In this document: positions 24,146 through 37,130 of the stretch, in pieces
Numbering within the stretch: position 1 is the first letter of the stretch
Layout: each line of letters begins with the position of its first letter
From: Strongylocentrotus droebachiensis
Taxonomy: Eukaryota > Echinodermata > Echinoidea > Camarodonta > Strongylocentrotidae
DNA length: 64,000 nt
Assembly: GCA_035222895.1 (NCBI GenBank)
Contig: JAVYIG010002110.1
Location: forward strand, 1-64,000
Direction of reading: 5' to 3'
Translations under genes and position numbers: made by a program
The notes under the pieces: generated by a model
Told to the model about the DNA's origin: nothing
The model's database searches: none
What the model saw: the letters and a program-made list of their open reading frames with translations, nothing else

Positions 24146-27100
24146 TCAAAGAGAGACGTCTTCCGCCGTACTTGCTTCTATGTGGTTCTCAGCGCTGCCG
24201 TTGGTGAGTTGCTCCTTACTGCTTGATTCTGAGATGACGGGGGCCTTGGTCACGGTTTGCTTACGTTCCATGTCTGGACTGGGACTCCTGTCGTCTGTGT
24301 AGCCGACGTTCTCTAGGAAGGCACCAACCGCACCAAAGTAGCCCTGAAAGATGCAATGTGAACTGGCATTAGGATACGAGTGCAAGGAAGCAGGGGTGAT
24401 AGTGAGCACTAAAAAAAAAAAAATTGTTTTTTTCCTCAACCACCACTCCCCTTGAGTAAAAAATTGAAAAAATAAAGGATTCGGGGGGGGGGGGGGGGAG
24501 GGGGGGGGGGAAATGGCATCTACCAAAATTCCCTCCTTTTTAATAAGAAAATTGGGGAAAATAAGGAAAATCAGGGTAAAAAATTTAAAAATCAGGAAAC
24601 CAATTTAAATTGGGTAATTATCAGGCCTGAAAGAAGTGATGTAGCTGATGTCACACTAATTCATCATTACACATTGAAGTGAAGGTTAGAATTGAATTTC
24701 ATGCAGTTTTATATATAAGCAAAGAGAAAACTGGACAAATGTACAGGGAGGGAAATAATGGGACTTTTTCATTTTTACCATAATTTTGTCTGTTCAGAGC
24801 TGGAAGCTCAATATCTCTCTGTATATGAGTTGATGCCCTTCTGGCTTATAAACTGATGAATTATTCTTAAAAAGAGCCGTTTACTGTGAAAATCAAATGC
24901 ATTCATTGAAACCTCAATTCAATGGTGTGCTGTCATCTTGAAATCCACAAACAGTATACCAAAAATATACCTAGTTATCAAGAACAGCAAACAAAATTGT
25001 AGAAAAAATTCAGAATAAACCTGCAGCATTGTATTTTCTTTACCTCGTGTTGCAAGAAAAGGGCCTTTTTTGTTCCTTTGGTCCAGTACTCCATGGCATA
25101 GGCCAACGTTTTCTGTGCAACTGGGTTGGTACGGAGGAAGTTTCCGGCAAACACAATTCGTTCAATGCCCTGTAACAAGATAGATAATGAATTCAAAGTC
25201 AATTTGCACAGTCTCAAATGTCACCTATATTTCATAAGGCAGATGAAAGGTGATGGGCTGAGGAAGAAACCCGCTATCACATCTACAAAGAATAGTATTT
25301 ACTTAGAAATACACTTAAAAATCCACTTTTGATGAACATATTTATAGATCATAAGGAAGTTCTGTCCATACTGACGTTTAGTGTCAATAAGTGAGTAACC
25401 CCAAACCAAGGCTAAAGGTTTTTATCCCTTTCTGTACTGGTAGTGCATGGCAGTGCAATTTCAAAGATTTGTACATCTCCATACATTTAACTAACCATTG
25501 GTTGAACATATGGTTAAACATATGTCGTTCACACACAGAATCATTTTTCACCTCTACTTCATTCAATAATCCATTCAAATTTTCAGGATTTTGTTTTTGT
25601 TTTTGAAAATCGTACTCGTTGTGTTTACTTCTAAAAATAGATGATACTGGTAGGCAGCTCTATACTATACTTTACTTGCTTACTGAAAAACTATACCTCA
25701 GGTTTAAACCAGACCTATCCTCAGGACTTGGGTATAACATCAAACAGGAAACTACCTCTGAATAAGTTTTCTTACCTCTCTCATGGCTGCCATCATAGCT
25801 ATAGACCCAATGTTATTGGTAATGGTTACTAGAGTTGCTCTTGCTAAGTCACACTTGCATACTTCCTCCCTCTTCTCTTTGATGTGCATGTTACCAAAAC
25901 TGAAAATAGAAAAAAGAAAATTAGATTATAATTTTCTAATTTAACAAAAAAATGATTCAACAAATAATATATAACACTTTTTAAGAATAAAACTCGTTTG
26001 TTGATATAATACCTACTGAAACAGACTTTGTTAATAGTCATGTGGTTTCATCTGAACCCCCCCCCCCCTCCTTAAGAAGAAAAATATTCTAATAACCACA
26101 ACAATGCAAACAAATCAACAACAAAAAATCAAACACAGGCATCAAACAGAGGAAAGTTCATAAAAGCACAGTTTTTCTTGCCTGATTGTGGAACTTGGTG
26201 GATTATGAATTAATGTAGCTATCTTTAAAACAAAGATAGGAGAAATATGAGTTGGGTAGAAAGAAATAGAGAGAAGTATTCACATGAAATGAAGATGAAG
26301 AGAATGAGGTAAACATCTGATGACAAATAATATCGATTACCATCGATTATTTTAAAAAATAAAATTTGGACATCAGACTGACTCTCCGCTTACCTGCTGG
26401 CAATTGTGGATCCGGGAAGACCAAATCTTTCATAGTCGCCTCCATAGATGTCTCTGACCAGTTTGTCTGCCTTGGTGTTGTCTCCCTTGGACGCCATATC
26501 AAGAGCTTCTTCAAAGGTTTCGCATCCAGTCAGTAAGCAGCATAGACCCAGGAAAGTTCCTCCACCAAGACTGATGATAGAGACAAAGATAACATAGAAG
26601 GATCATTAAAGGGATTGGGTAACTTTGTCTCAGATTCTGAAACAAAATCCTGGATTTAGCTCATGCTGCAATGATAATTAAAAACCTTGAGGTCAGTCAC
26701 GACTCACGAACTCCACAAATTTTACAAGCCTGTCTGGTTATCAAGATATTTGTGATTGGAAATTTGTTGAGGCACTTCATGATCATTTTGAAGCACAATT
26801 TTTTCAGGGCTTCAATATTACAACATATCACAGACACTGATAACAAGTACGGCCATGCATCTCAGATTTAACATTGTTAAACTATGCCCTCAAAGAACTG
26901 TGAACTATTCTGAAATTCTGGAAATTATAGAAAAAAAAATCTGTAGCAGACTTACTGATTACCCATATGCTAGAAAATTAAAGATAGTTGCCAAAAATGA
27001 GTTGATTAGAAATTCATAATTTGTAAGGCTAATGAAGATATTAGTGCAACATGCAGTCTACTACCAGCGCATCCAAAAGTATTTAACCACCGGTAGGAGC

Positions 27101-30100
27101 AATCCCATTCTTTACATTGATTAATATAGAAAAGAAGTTCTCACACTTTATTACACATGTTTGATAAAGATATCAAGTTTGTATTGTACAATTAATGGCT
27201 ACTGTGATATTTCTACTAGAACAAATGAATTCAATTTTGATGTTGTTGTTCTTTGAATTATCAATCCATGGTAATGTAATCACTTGATTGGGGTCACAGA
27301 TCTGGGGTGCGTTTCACAGAACTTGTCATCAGTGACAAATGACAATTTTTGTTATAAGCTACTGATATGCTTGCTTCTGATTGGTTATCAGCAGATTTGT
27401 CACTGACTTTTTTCATTTGTCATTAAACAAAGGCTTTGTGAAATGCCCCCCTGGGATACTGCTCAAGGACATTCAGCCTTCAACGACAGGACGTACCTAG
27501 TTCCTGTGACTCTTTCAAAGTCGTTGTGTGACCTGACGGCCAGCATGCTGACCCCTGACCCCACATTGACCACCAGGTACGGGTACGGGTTCTTGAAGTC
27601 GTAGGGGACCTTCTCACTGGCCTCGTTGTCCAAGGGGTCAGGGTTATTCCAGTAGTAGCACTCGTTGGGTAGTAACCGATCAACAAAGTGGATTCCTCGT
27701 ATCAAGCAATTGAATTCGTCTGCTTTTACTAGTTGCATATTGACAGTCTGCAAAAGAAGGAAGAGAGTTTCTGGGAATATAGTGTTTGGTTCTGTCTAAT
27801 ATTTCTAGACACTGCATACCGTAGATGTTTGTTGTTATATACATATTATAACAAAATGATAACACTATTTCGTTTTTACTGTTGCCTGCCGTAGCAACAA
27901 ACAAAAAAACTCTGTTACGTTGACGATCAGACATGCATGAAGTGTTTTGTCTCCTTTGTTGTTGGGGCAGACAGCCAGTGGAACGGATTCTTAAAAAAAA
28001 TTATGGAAATGCAAGCATTACCGGGTACTTTAAACAAACAGAATTTTGTTATTCATGGCTCATTTTTCCTGATAGAGGTGTCATATGAAAGGGCAGAAGA
28101 CGAACTTTCTAGAAATGTGATTTTCTCTTCGAAATTCAGATACCGTTTGCCAAATGACTTTTTGGTACCCTTTCTTTAAATTGTTTTTAATAACTCATGC
28201 TTGAAATATGCATCATATGAGTTGCATCACATGAAAGAGGAGGGTCTAAGCTTTACAAATATGTGTCATTTATCGATCATAGTTGTGATTAATTTATGAT
28301 AAAACATCGATAATTCTCGTATAACAGACCTTCCACACTTTCACAACAAAGGAAAGCACACTACGCGCTCAAATCACATGTATCCTTACCTCTAATATAT
28401 CTCTTTCAAATTTATAAGCTCCGCCCCCTGTCGTATGTAGAGTATTTGACACACTGGATAGATTCTTGTCTTTAACGAGGTCCAAGAACTGGGACATGTT
28501 ATACGTCGGGAAGCGTATAAAATGTAGCGTCCCGTGGTGCCCGAGCACCTGTACATTCTCAATCTGTAGGTGGGCATCTCTTACACCAGTCTCCCCGTAA
28601 GCGGTTGTCGACGTCAGGTAGCGTTGGATTTTTTCGAGTGTGCCCGGCTCGACGTTTGCATCAGTGGGGGTGTTAGAGTTTTCTATGTCAGTCGGTTCAA
28701 AGTAGACGAGCTTCACCAGGGTGCCGCCAATGTCTGCCCCACACCATGGCATAGCTGAATAAATAAAATAAAAAATGACATTAATAATAATAATAATAAT
28801 ACATAAGATTTGTAAGGCATCAAATCCACTTGACAATCAAATGCTCAAGGCGCAGCTTGTGCAAAAGATGAAATACATGATAAATATATACAAAAGTGCA
28901 ATAGGAAAAGTACAGACATGAAAGGTAATGGTAATCAATTATAGGCTAAATTAAACAGATATATTGAAAGTAATGCATATAGGAGTGTCACAATCAAATG
29001 GTTTGAATGATTGACTGAGGATGTGAAGGCCATGTGTTCAAGTCCCAGTATCGATCTCCTGCCTTTTGGCAAGATTCTAATCAATGTTTGCCTCTTTTGA
29101 GTCACGTGTAATAAGCCGATACCGGGACGGATTTGATCCATTCCTTGAAATGCACTGTACACTGACAATGCTTGCTAGTAGTGAGATAAACTCAAATAAA
29201 TAATGCAAATATTAAAATCCAATTTCAACATTGCTTTACTGTACGTCATGCAAATAAATCATGGTATTCAATTGAATTTACACTCGTACTGTAACTTGTA
29301 TCACATACAGTCCTACACATCATCTGCCCGACAGATACAAAATCCACCACCTTTGCCAGTCATTTTTTCTACCAGCACAAAATGAAAGCATGCTTCAAAA
29401 ATAAAATCAGACTCAGACACAGTGAGATCTACATCATATCTGTCTGTAACTCATTATTTATTGTCAATAAGAGTAAATATAATATGCCACATGCTGTATG
29501 CTTTTTAACTGTAATGTACATGTAGCCTTCACACACACACAATCTTATGTCCTTATAATCCATAGGATTAATGCAGCATATTCGAACTACCGGTATGGTA
29601 TTAACTTCATTGTTGCATTCTATGACGATTGTAACACAACTCAAAAAAGAATGAGAATTGAATGTTCTTGTATGAATTGATTGATTTTAAGTTACTCCAG
29701 TTCTTTAAAAAATTCACAACTATAACTTTAGAGAACTGTGAATGAATACAACTTACAGGTGTAAATGTTAATACAAAATCTACATTTTTCCAAGATAAAT
29801 CATGGACTTCAAGTACAGTATTTTTTCAGTTTCAAAAGCAACTACATGTACGATTAGGCAACTACATATTTTCAACTCTACAGATTCCTGGATTTGATAC
29901 CTATTAAAGGTGATATGCTTTTATTCCTGGTGTTGTCTCTGAGTTGAACTTTGCCTATTTCAAACTGATTCTATACCATTACTACCTTTTCAAGTGATTA
30001 CACAGTGGCAACATGAGCTTGTTCATTTCACTGCTGATCAAACAGAATTCTATATTTACAACTCAATCACGTCATAACCAGGTGAAAGTACAATTTCAAG

Positions 30101-33062
30101 CACAACCATTTTTAAGTAAATAGAAATCACGCTGCATCATCCTAGAGCAAGAAGGACAAAATTATCCTTACATACCTGTACATGTATATATGTACTGGTA
30201 GCTATTTATTATCACAATTGTAAGACTACCCAAGATCCTTTATATATCTATTGATTCCATCTTATCTAGGAATTTAAAGAACATAGACTTAACCCTTCTA
30301 TTTAAAACAATTTTCCCAAACAAAATGCACATATTATTTACAAATGTAGATTGCATACAATGACAGAGTTCTCTGAATAAAAATAATGTCTGCATTGCTG
30401 GGTAATTCCATGTCCCTCTATCTCTCTACCTTGGTACCATACTGCGATAGATAGTATTTTTTTGCTTTTCTTCCCTAGTATTACCCCCTTTCCCCTTTTT
30501 CATCCTCCCTTTCCTTCCCCCTCTTTTCATCTTTTCTTTCTTTTTCTTTTGACCACCAGGACCAATGTTATAGAAGCTTATTCTTTTCTTAGGTCCTTGA
30601 ACTTGCAAACTCTTGAACTTGCAAACTACCGGTAGCTCTGTTCTCATACATTGGCTTGTAAAATCATAAAAATATGTTCTTAACTTCTTTAGGTCTACAA
30701 ACAAACACCTTGTAAAATTTGCCCATGTACATGTACATGTATACCCATGATGCGTACTTTGAATGTTTGCTGAAAGTGGAATAAACTGAACTGAACTAGT
30801 CTGCTGAACTGAACTACGTGTACGTGTAGTATCTGAACTGAACTGAGCTGAACCAAACTCTACTGGATACAGCTGTATGTGCAGATCATGAAGAGATTCT
30901 TAGTCAGGCTCAGGGCCCAGGGATAGATTAGCTAGGGTACCAGTATTTTCAGGCACTTCCTGTGCAGTTTAACAGCTGCTGGTATGACCTGTCCTGGTAT
31001 ACCATTATATTATTTTATCCGCCTTCAAGATGGTTAGTTATTAATTACCAAGCAAGAGGCTAGACAAATTTAGGAAAGATCGATACTATCAATAGTAACA
31101 GTACCAGTACATTGAGAAGATCCTTACCGTATTAGTACAGGCTTCTTTGTACATGTACTTTAAAAAAAAACTTGGTTGTTTTAGGAATACTTTTTTTTTA
31201 AAATCAAGTTACTATACCGATAACAAATATAACAAAATATGTCCTTTTTTTTTATCCTAGAGGATTTAAGCAAAAAAGTGTCCCTCAGTCACTGTTCCTT
31301 ATGTGAACAAGTACAGTATATCTTTACATGTATTTACATATATGATTAATCTAAGTTTTGTTTGAGAGGATGTGCACAAAAACAAACTTGTAAACACTAG
31401 ACTGCACTTCAAAAATCAGAGTCCACTTGAACGCTTTTAGCTAGATAAATGCGCTATAAATGAAGCTTTATCTTTTTCTGATGATAAAATCATAAGAGAT
31501 CTGATAATTGTTTTTCTAATCATACCCCCTTTAGTTTGTAATTCTCAATAAACAAACAAAACTATACATGCATACAATGTTATATTGTATACATGTACAT
31601 GTAGGTGCAACTCATCACGTATTGTACTTGCTCAAGCCCATACAGGGCATAGTTTCATATAACTTGTTACCAATAACAAGTGTCTTATTTCTATAACAAA
31701 TTTGCTCTCAGCCAATCGAATGCAACAATTTCAGTAGCTTAGAACAACTTGTTATTGATAACAAGTTTGATGAAAGGTGGGGCTGGGGCAGGTGTATGTT
31801 TGATTGTGGAAGCACAACAAATCTCTCTCTCTCCCTTTATAACAATAAGCAATACAAAGTAAGGCTGTGCAAAACAGTGTAATGAGGTACCCGAGTACAC
31901 TCCCAGGCTTACAGGCGAATACTCGAGTATTCGGACGCCATGTTTTTTTTGAATTTTTTTTGAATTTTTTTGAATTTTTTGATTTTTTTTTTTTTTTTTT
32001 TTTTGATTTTTTTTTGATTTTTTTTTTTTTGCCACCACCATACATACCACTGGAGCAGTATCCCAGTTCTGTCGCCGAAAACGCATGCAATTTTACTTCG
32101 AGTAGGTATGTTACAATGTGTGTGCTTTCGCCAAGAAGGTTTCTGCCATGGGGCTGTTATGCACTATTGGAGACCAATTTGGATAGCCTACGTAAATGTG
32201 ATCTTTTGATGGGCTGATTAGATTTTTGTTTCATGATTTCTATTGGATGAGAAGAATGACATTGTTATCTTTCATTTCATACTAAACTTTTTATGATTTA
32301 TGTTTTCGGTGGTTTGTTTTGCTGCACTGTTTCACAAGAGCCATGTTTAGTGCCATTCTGTACCCTGATCCTACCACAGGATTTGAAAAAAAGTATCTAG
32401 ACCGATTGGTTAACATGTGAATTTGCTTTTGGTGAAATTTCAGCAAAATCTAACGATTAGAAATATGTTTTTTTGGATGAGGAATGTGAAAATGTCTTGC
32501 AAAAATGACGGCCCGATTAGCGTTTTTTGTGTATTTACATACATTTTGGGGTAATTTTATGTCATGAAATAGAATCTTTCGGTCACATTTGAGATCACAA
32601 CTTTTGGTTTAAAAACAAAGGAAAACAAAGCAATTAAATACATGATTTCCGGGCGTTTAAAATTGGCATAACTTTCTTATTACTGGGGCTATTATGATGA
32701 ATGAGGCATCAAATAAAAGATCTTATCAAGCTCTGTCGAATGGCATAAAGCAGGAGCTTGAATTCTGAGATTATTTTTTTTTGTAACATCCCTACTTCGA
32801 GTTGCAGTTGAAGGCGCCGATTTAATAATAATAATAACAGTAAACAATGCTGTTTTAAAAACCAAAGATGGCAGAATAATCCATTTTCCTCCAAGTCCAA
32901 GCAGAAATCCAGACATTTGGTCCCAGTTTCTGAGTGGTGAGTTTGACAGTGCTTGAGTTGGGAAACATTTTTACCGACGGCACCATGCCAGCGGCCGCCG
33001 CTCACTCAGGCACGGGTAAGCGTCGGCCTGGACAGTTTTTTTTTTTCAGATTTCTTTTTGTT

Positions 33063-33105
<43 letters not shown>

Positions 33106-34521
33106 GGCCGAATATTCGGGTACGAGAAATCGTACCCGAGTAGTGGTCAACCGTGCGGGTACTCGAGCATTCGACTACCCTTCACAGCCTTAATACAAAG
33201 CTAGTAATTCCTAGTTCTATAGTTGAATAGCATATTTGTGCAAGACTATATATTTCAGATCAAGTAAATAGTGGGGCACAGGTTGAGTGATTGACTTACA
33301 TGTACAATTATGTAGGTAAGGGTATCAATAGTACAAAGTAATACAACACAATTATTTACAAATTGCCAATGTACAATTGAACGCACACAGGAATATTGCA
33401 GTATCTATGCTGTAGTAAGTTTGACCTGCAGAAACTCTGTCTACATCTTGACCGGGTGTAAAGAGTCTGTACACACTGTACATTGTGATACAGTCAAACC
33501 TGTCTAAATCGACCGCCCAAGGAAAACGTAAACAGCAGTCTTTGAAGACAGATTTCTTTAGTACATGTTTCAATGAGAAACCATTTTCAAGGGTAACAAC
33601 AGATGCAGGTCTTTGTAGACAGGTGGTCTACAATGTATGTACACTGTAGAAGGTGGTCACTATAAAAGCAGGTTTGATTGTATACATGTACATTGAAAGC
33701 ATGAAAACCTCACTGATGGTGTCTTCATCTAAAGCACTTACAAACGTAATGGCCCGAATTCACAAAGGAGGTTTGTCGACAAACCAAGGTTTATGTACGT
33801 CATATGACACGTTTTGACGCGTTTTTTACAAACCTGGTTTGTAAAAAACAAAAGGAGGTTTGTCAAAACAAACCTCCTTTGTGAATTCGGGCCAATAGCT
33901 TTCAGGCAGATAGTTATCGATGCATATAAAAACCTATGACTGTACATGTACAACACACACTCTGGCAACAACAAAAAGTTCCATGGTCAATTTTTAACAC
34001 TGCCTGAATTTTAAAAACTCAACTTTGGACCCAACACAGTCTAAGCATAAACCCTATCTCTAAAACTAATGTTAAATGCAATCACATCCCAAAGCCTAAT
34101 CCTACATTTGTTTAAAGTAAACACCAGTGTAAATGTCACCCAAGCATACCCATACTTTTTGTTCCACATCACAGATCAGTACTCTAATTAACATCCCTAA
34201 TACATGTAGTGATGTTTGAGCGATAGAACACTCCTTTCAAACTATTGCTGTCCAGTCCACACACAAAACGCTGAGAATTTGAAAGAGAATTCTTTCTCTG
34301 CAGAATTTTTGAACAGTTTATGATACACATTTTCACAGCAAATGAACTCCCAGGGAGTGGCCATTAACTTCCTAAAAGAGAAAAATTTCTAAAACGTATG
34401 ACTTACGTGGAAGCTTTGCTTCTTTCTGTCCCGACTCTGCCTCCGACTGCAGCGCTAGTGCTTCTGCCATTCTTTCAATCAGACCGGCTGAATCCTTCTT
34501 CTCCTCCTCTATGCTGGACAT
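24146..34521 (-). CDS. PANK: Pantothenate kinase (type II, metazoan PANK), complete, seven coding exons
   Basis: Phosphorylates pantothenate with ATP, the first and controlling step of coenzyme A synthesis. Coding exons in transcript order are 34521-34407, 28754-28390, 27747-27497, 26570-26394, 25899-25776, 25169-25044 and 24343-24146, giving 451 aa with consistent phases and GT-AG junctions. The nucleotide-binding loop [14 protein letters not shown] is at about residue 46, GGGAYKFE at 148-155 (its Glu corresponds to the catalytic Glu of human PANK3), VNVGSGVS near 220, LGGGTFLGL near 245, [14 protein letters not shown] near 285, and [10 protein letters not shown] at 387. Human PANK3 is about 370 aa; this protein has a roughly 40-residue acidic N-terminal lead and a polar C-terminal tail of about 50 residues. 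A Ser follows FGLPG where vertebrate enzymes usually have Trp. Intron 1 (5.6 kb) is crowded with repeats. Which vertebrate paralogue is closest cannot be told, and alternative first exons are possible. Confidence 0.95.
27302..27453. mobile_element. MITE-like repeat in a PANK intron
   Basis: CTGGGGTGCGTTTCACAGAA and the inverse of CAGGGGGGCATTTCACAAAG form imperfect ends around 150 bp. The interior contains CTTGTCATCAGTGACAA type palindromes. A similar layout recurs at 31645-31785. Confidence 0.5.
27870..28290. repeat. Dispersed repeat, uninterrupted copy
   Basis: Aligns along its length with 36170-37130: shared GTTGCCTGCCGTAGCA-like, ATTATGGAAATGCAAGCATT and GAAATTCAGATACCG segments. It spans a PANK intron and contains no supported coding sequence. 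Confidence 0.6.
28791..31644. other. PANK intron 1, downstream half
   Basis: Besides the possible SINE at 28980 it holds a doubled CTTGAACTTGCAAACT (30596-30628), CTGAA-type short repeats (30785-30855) and a tail-like AAATGCGCTATAAATGAAGC (31447). No other exon found. Confidence 0.5.
28980..29115 (+). mobile_element. Possible SINE fragment
   Basis: GTGTTCAAGTCCCAG resembles a B box and TGGTTTGAATGATTGACTGA a weak A-box region, followed by a nonmatching body. Just upstream, an AAT microsatellite and ATACATAAGATTTGTAAGGC (28785-28820) form a second repeat tail. Confidence 0.3.
31645..31785. mobile_element. MITE-like repeat in PANK intron 1
   Basis: TTTCATATAACTTGTTACCA is inverted near 31741-31772, where AACTTGTTATTGATAACAAG and TTGATGAAA occur. 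Outer GGGC ends resemble the repeat at 27302. No clear target duplication. Confidence 0.45.
31860..33192. mobile_element. 1333-bp nonautonomous hAT-like element with 8-bp target duplication
   Basis: Inverted ends TAAGGCTGTG, then subterminal GTACCCGAGTA and ACTCGAGTATTCG type repeats on both sides. Exact ATACAAAG flanks lie at 31852-31859 and 33193-33200. Long poly-T tracts lie near both ends (31940-32030, 33030-33103). No transposase frame. It lies in PANK intron 1. Confidence 0.8.
33751..33893. mobile_element. 143-bp MITE with AAT duplication
   Basis: Perfect inverted ends begin GGCCCGAATTCACAAAGGAG and continue to about 25 bp. AAT flanks both sides (33748-33750, 33894-33896). Internally it repeats GGTTTGT motifs. 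It lies in PANK intron 1. Confidence 0.7.
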
Positions 34522-35676
34522 GCTCTGATCACGGGCTCAAATCGTCCCTGATCTAACCAGGTTAGATATCTGTGGCTGCTCGGTGGTGGAAAGAAGGTCA
34601 ATAAACTATGTTTGCTCACGCAGGGCACAGTTCAATCTGTGATAGCAATGATAGAATACACAAAAAAGAAAAAAAGAAATAAGACAATACTGCAAAAAAA
34701 GATGTTTGCATTTTAGTGGTGTGTATTATTATCAGAGTGTTAAGAAAACATGTAAGAAGATCATGCTGTAATATGTCAATAGGTACTCCAAAGTTGCACA
34801 CATAGATAGTCTCTGAGGAAAAATGATAAGGCCTGAAGTTTGTCTACTTTGTACATCATTGTTATACCAAAATATCCCTGGATGGCCTATCAAAGTACAC
34901 TACAAATTGGGGTGGGGGGGGGGGGGGGGGTGGGAATAGACTAATGAAATTTGCTTACTTTTGGAGTCTGGACAAAATCATACAACACAAGAACTGTTTT
35001 GGTTGCTTTAAGCTTATATACATTTATTTGTATTGCTAGTAAAATATCCCATGTATCATTATCCACGATTTTAACTTGGACGAATAAAATTGAATCGAAT
35101 TGAAGGGTAGTTTTCTGGCACAAACATAATGGTTTAAATAAAACCACAAAAGAGAACCGCCAGTAACCTTCAGATTACTAACAAAAAAAGGCATTTGTTA
35201 CAGACTTTTACATGTTTATGGGTAGTCATTCAAAAAGCAAATTCTGATTTTCCTTTTCAAAAATGTATAAGGTCAAGGTAAACAATACAACACATGTATT
35301 GTGTTATTTGTGTATATAGCAATAAACACAATTTATTAAGCAAGCAACACACACAAAAAAGCGTTTGCTTCTCAAGCCTTTGGTAGCGACGCCAAATGAA
35401 TCATCAGAAGGCCACGTAAATCATCGAGGACTTGGGAACCACATTTCATGGATCATGAACCATACCACACTTTGTGAACAAATAATGTGAAAACTTGTAA
35501 AACATGATTGGTTAACTCACATTGTAGTTTTCAGAATACAGCCTACATATTACTAGTACATGTAATGTATAATGTATGTACAGTATCCTCTCAGTTGAAC
35601 ATTATCAAATGCCTTGATCAAATCAAGTATGCACAATTGCACATCGTATACAATTTTGCTCAAAATTATGCCCTTG

Positions 35677-35735
35677 CCATATTTGGGGCCATATTTGGGG
35701 CCATATTTGGGGCCATATTTGGGGCCATATTTAGG
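35677..35735. repeat. 12-bp minisatellite made of CArG boxes
   Basis: The unit CCATATTTGGGG is repeated head to tail; CCATATTTGG is exact at 35677, 35689, 35701 and 35713, and a fifth unit (35725) reads CCATATTTAGG. CC(A/T)6GG is the consensus site of serum response factor. The array lies 1.2 kb upstream of the first PANK coding exon. Confidence 0.75.
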
Positions 35736-36169
35736 CCTTACAGTACATGCATATTAAATGTCCTCAAGGGATTTGCATTGTTTTATCGCAAAAAATATCA
35801 TATCTCAAAAAATATTTGTTGGATTTACTTCATTAAAAAATATATGTTGATGTACCCTTCAAGCCCTTTCATAAGACAACAAATATAATGCAGTGGACAT
35901 GCATAAGTATATTCCACACATAGAAGCAACTATCCTGGCTGTGTATTAAAGCTTATCAACACTAGTGTGGCTAGGAGGGATTAGATCACACAGTGAGGTC
36001 ACTGACAGGTGGCTATCTCATCAACTCAGCTCTCAAATAACATAAGAAATAGAGGATCATGGGGGACCAACAGGCATCGATTGGGGAAGTTTTCTATATA
36101 GAGGGAGCAAGTAGCTACAAGTAGGACAGTGGGGCTTTAAGCTGGGCTACATTGTACATTCACGCAACA

Positions 36170-37130
36170 TTTTGTAAAACACTCGTTTTCACTGGCTGCC
36201 TGCCGTAGCACCAAACAACAAACGCTGTTTCAATGAAGATCAGCCATGCATGACGTCTTTAGTATTCTCTGTTCTTACGACAGACAGCGAAAACAAATTT
36301 GTTAAATAAAATTATGGAAATGCAAGCATTACCTTAAAGATACTATGTCCCTTTTGCAGCCAACCTCAAATTCTGTAGAATTTTGCGGGAATTATGAATA
36401 TATATGTCATGTATGTCCTATCTGTGAAATTTAAACGTTAGAAGTGTCCTAATATTCAAATTATGCAAGGAAACCTGTTTACTTGCTAGACTTCATTGTC
36501 AGACACTATTGTCAGTATTGAGTGACTGACTGGCTTTTTTTCTTCTTTGGTAATAACATACATAAAATGACCTGAGAAAGGATTGGTCTACATCAATAAC
36601 CCTCTTCTTGTAATGGCCAAAATTAAACTGATTGAATCTTTGCGCGCCGCGGCATAAAACGTTCGAACATGTGGTACAATGGTCTGAAAATCAAGACTAT
36701 TACTTATCGGCTCTATAGCTCCTAAGTCGATTTGACAACTACTAGTTGTTATTTTCCCACTTAAAGACATTTTCAAGCCCCCTTTTTTTAAGGGAAGTTC
36801 TAAATTAGTATAATCTTTCAAATGCCATTGGAATTTAACCTTTTCATTTTTGGGGCATGCAAATGGGACATAGACTAGTACCTTTAAACAAACAAAACTT
36901 TGTTATTCCTGGCTCATTTTTCCTGATACATGTAGAGGTGTCATACGAAAGGGCAGAAAATGTGATTTCCTCTTTGAAATTCAGATACCGTCCGCCAAAT
37001 GACTTTTTAGTACCCCTTCTTCAAAATGTTTTTAATCACTCACGCGTTAAATATGCATCATGTGAGTTGCATCAAATGAAAGAGGAGGATCTGATTCTAA
37101 GCTTTACAACGATGTGCCATTTATTTATTA
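36170..37130. repeat. Dispersed repeat, copy interrupted by a 545-bp insertion
   Basis: Homologous to 27870-28290 on both sides of an insertion at 36334-36878. The flanks rejoin at TTTAAACAAAC, as in the uninterrupted copy. Confidence 0.6.
36334..36878. mobile_element. 545-bp insertion with CTATGTCCC inverted ends
   Basis: Left TTAAAGATACTATGTCCCTT and right (inverse) CTAGTCTATGTCCCATTTGC share CTATGTCCC(T/A)TTTGCA. TACC occurs at both borders (36330-36333, 36879-36882). Comparison with the 28.0 kb copy shows it is an insertion. Confidence 0.6.

Noticed and set aside
35677..35735. CRISPR-like short direct repeats
   Set aside because: The 12-bp units are contiguous with no spacers, and the genome is eukaryotic.
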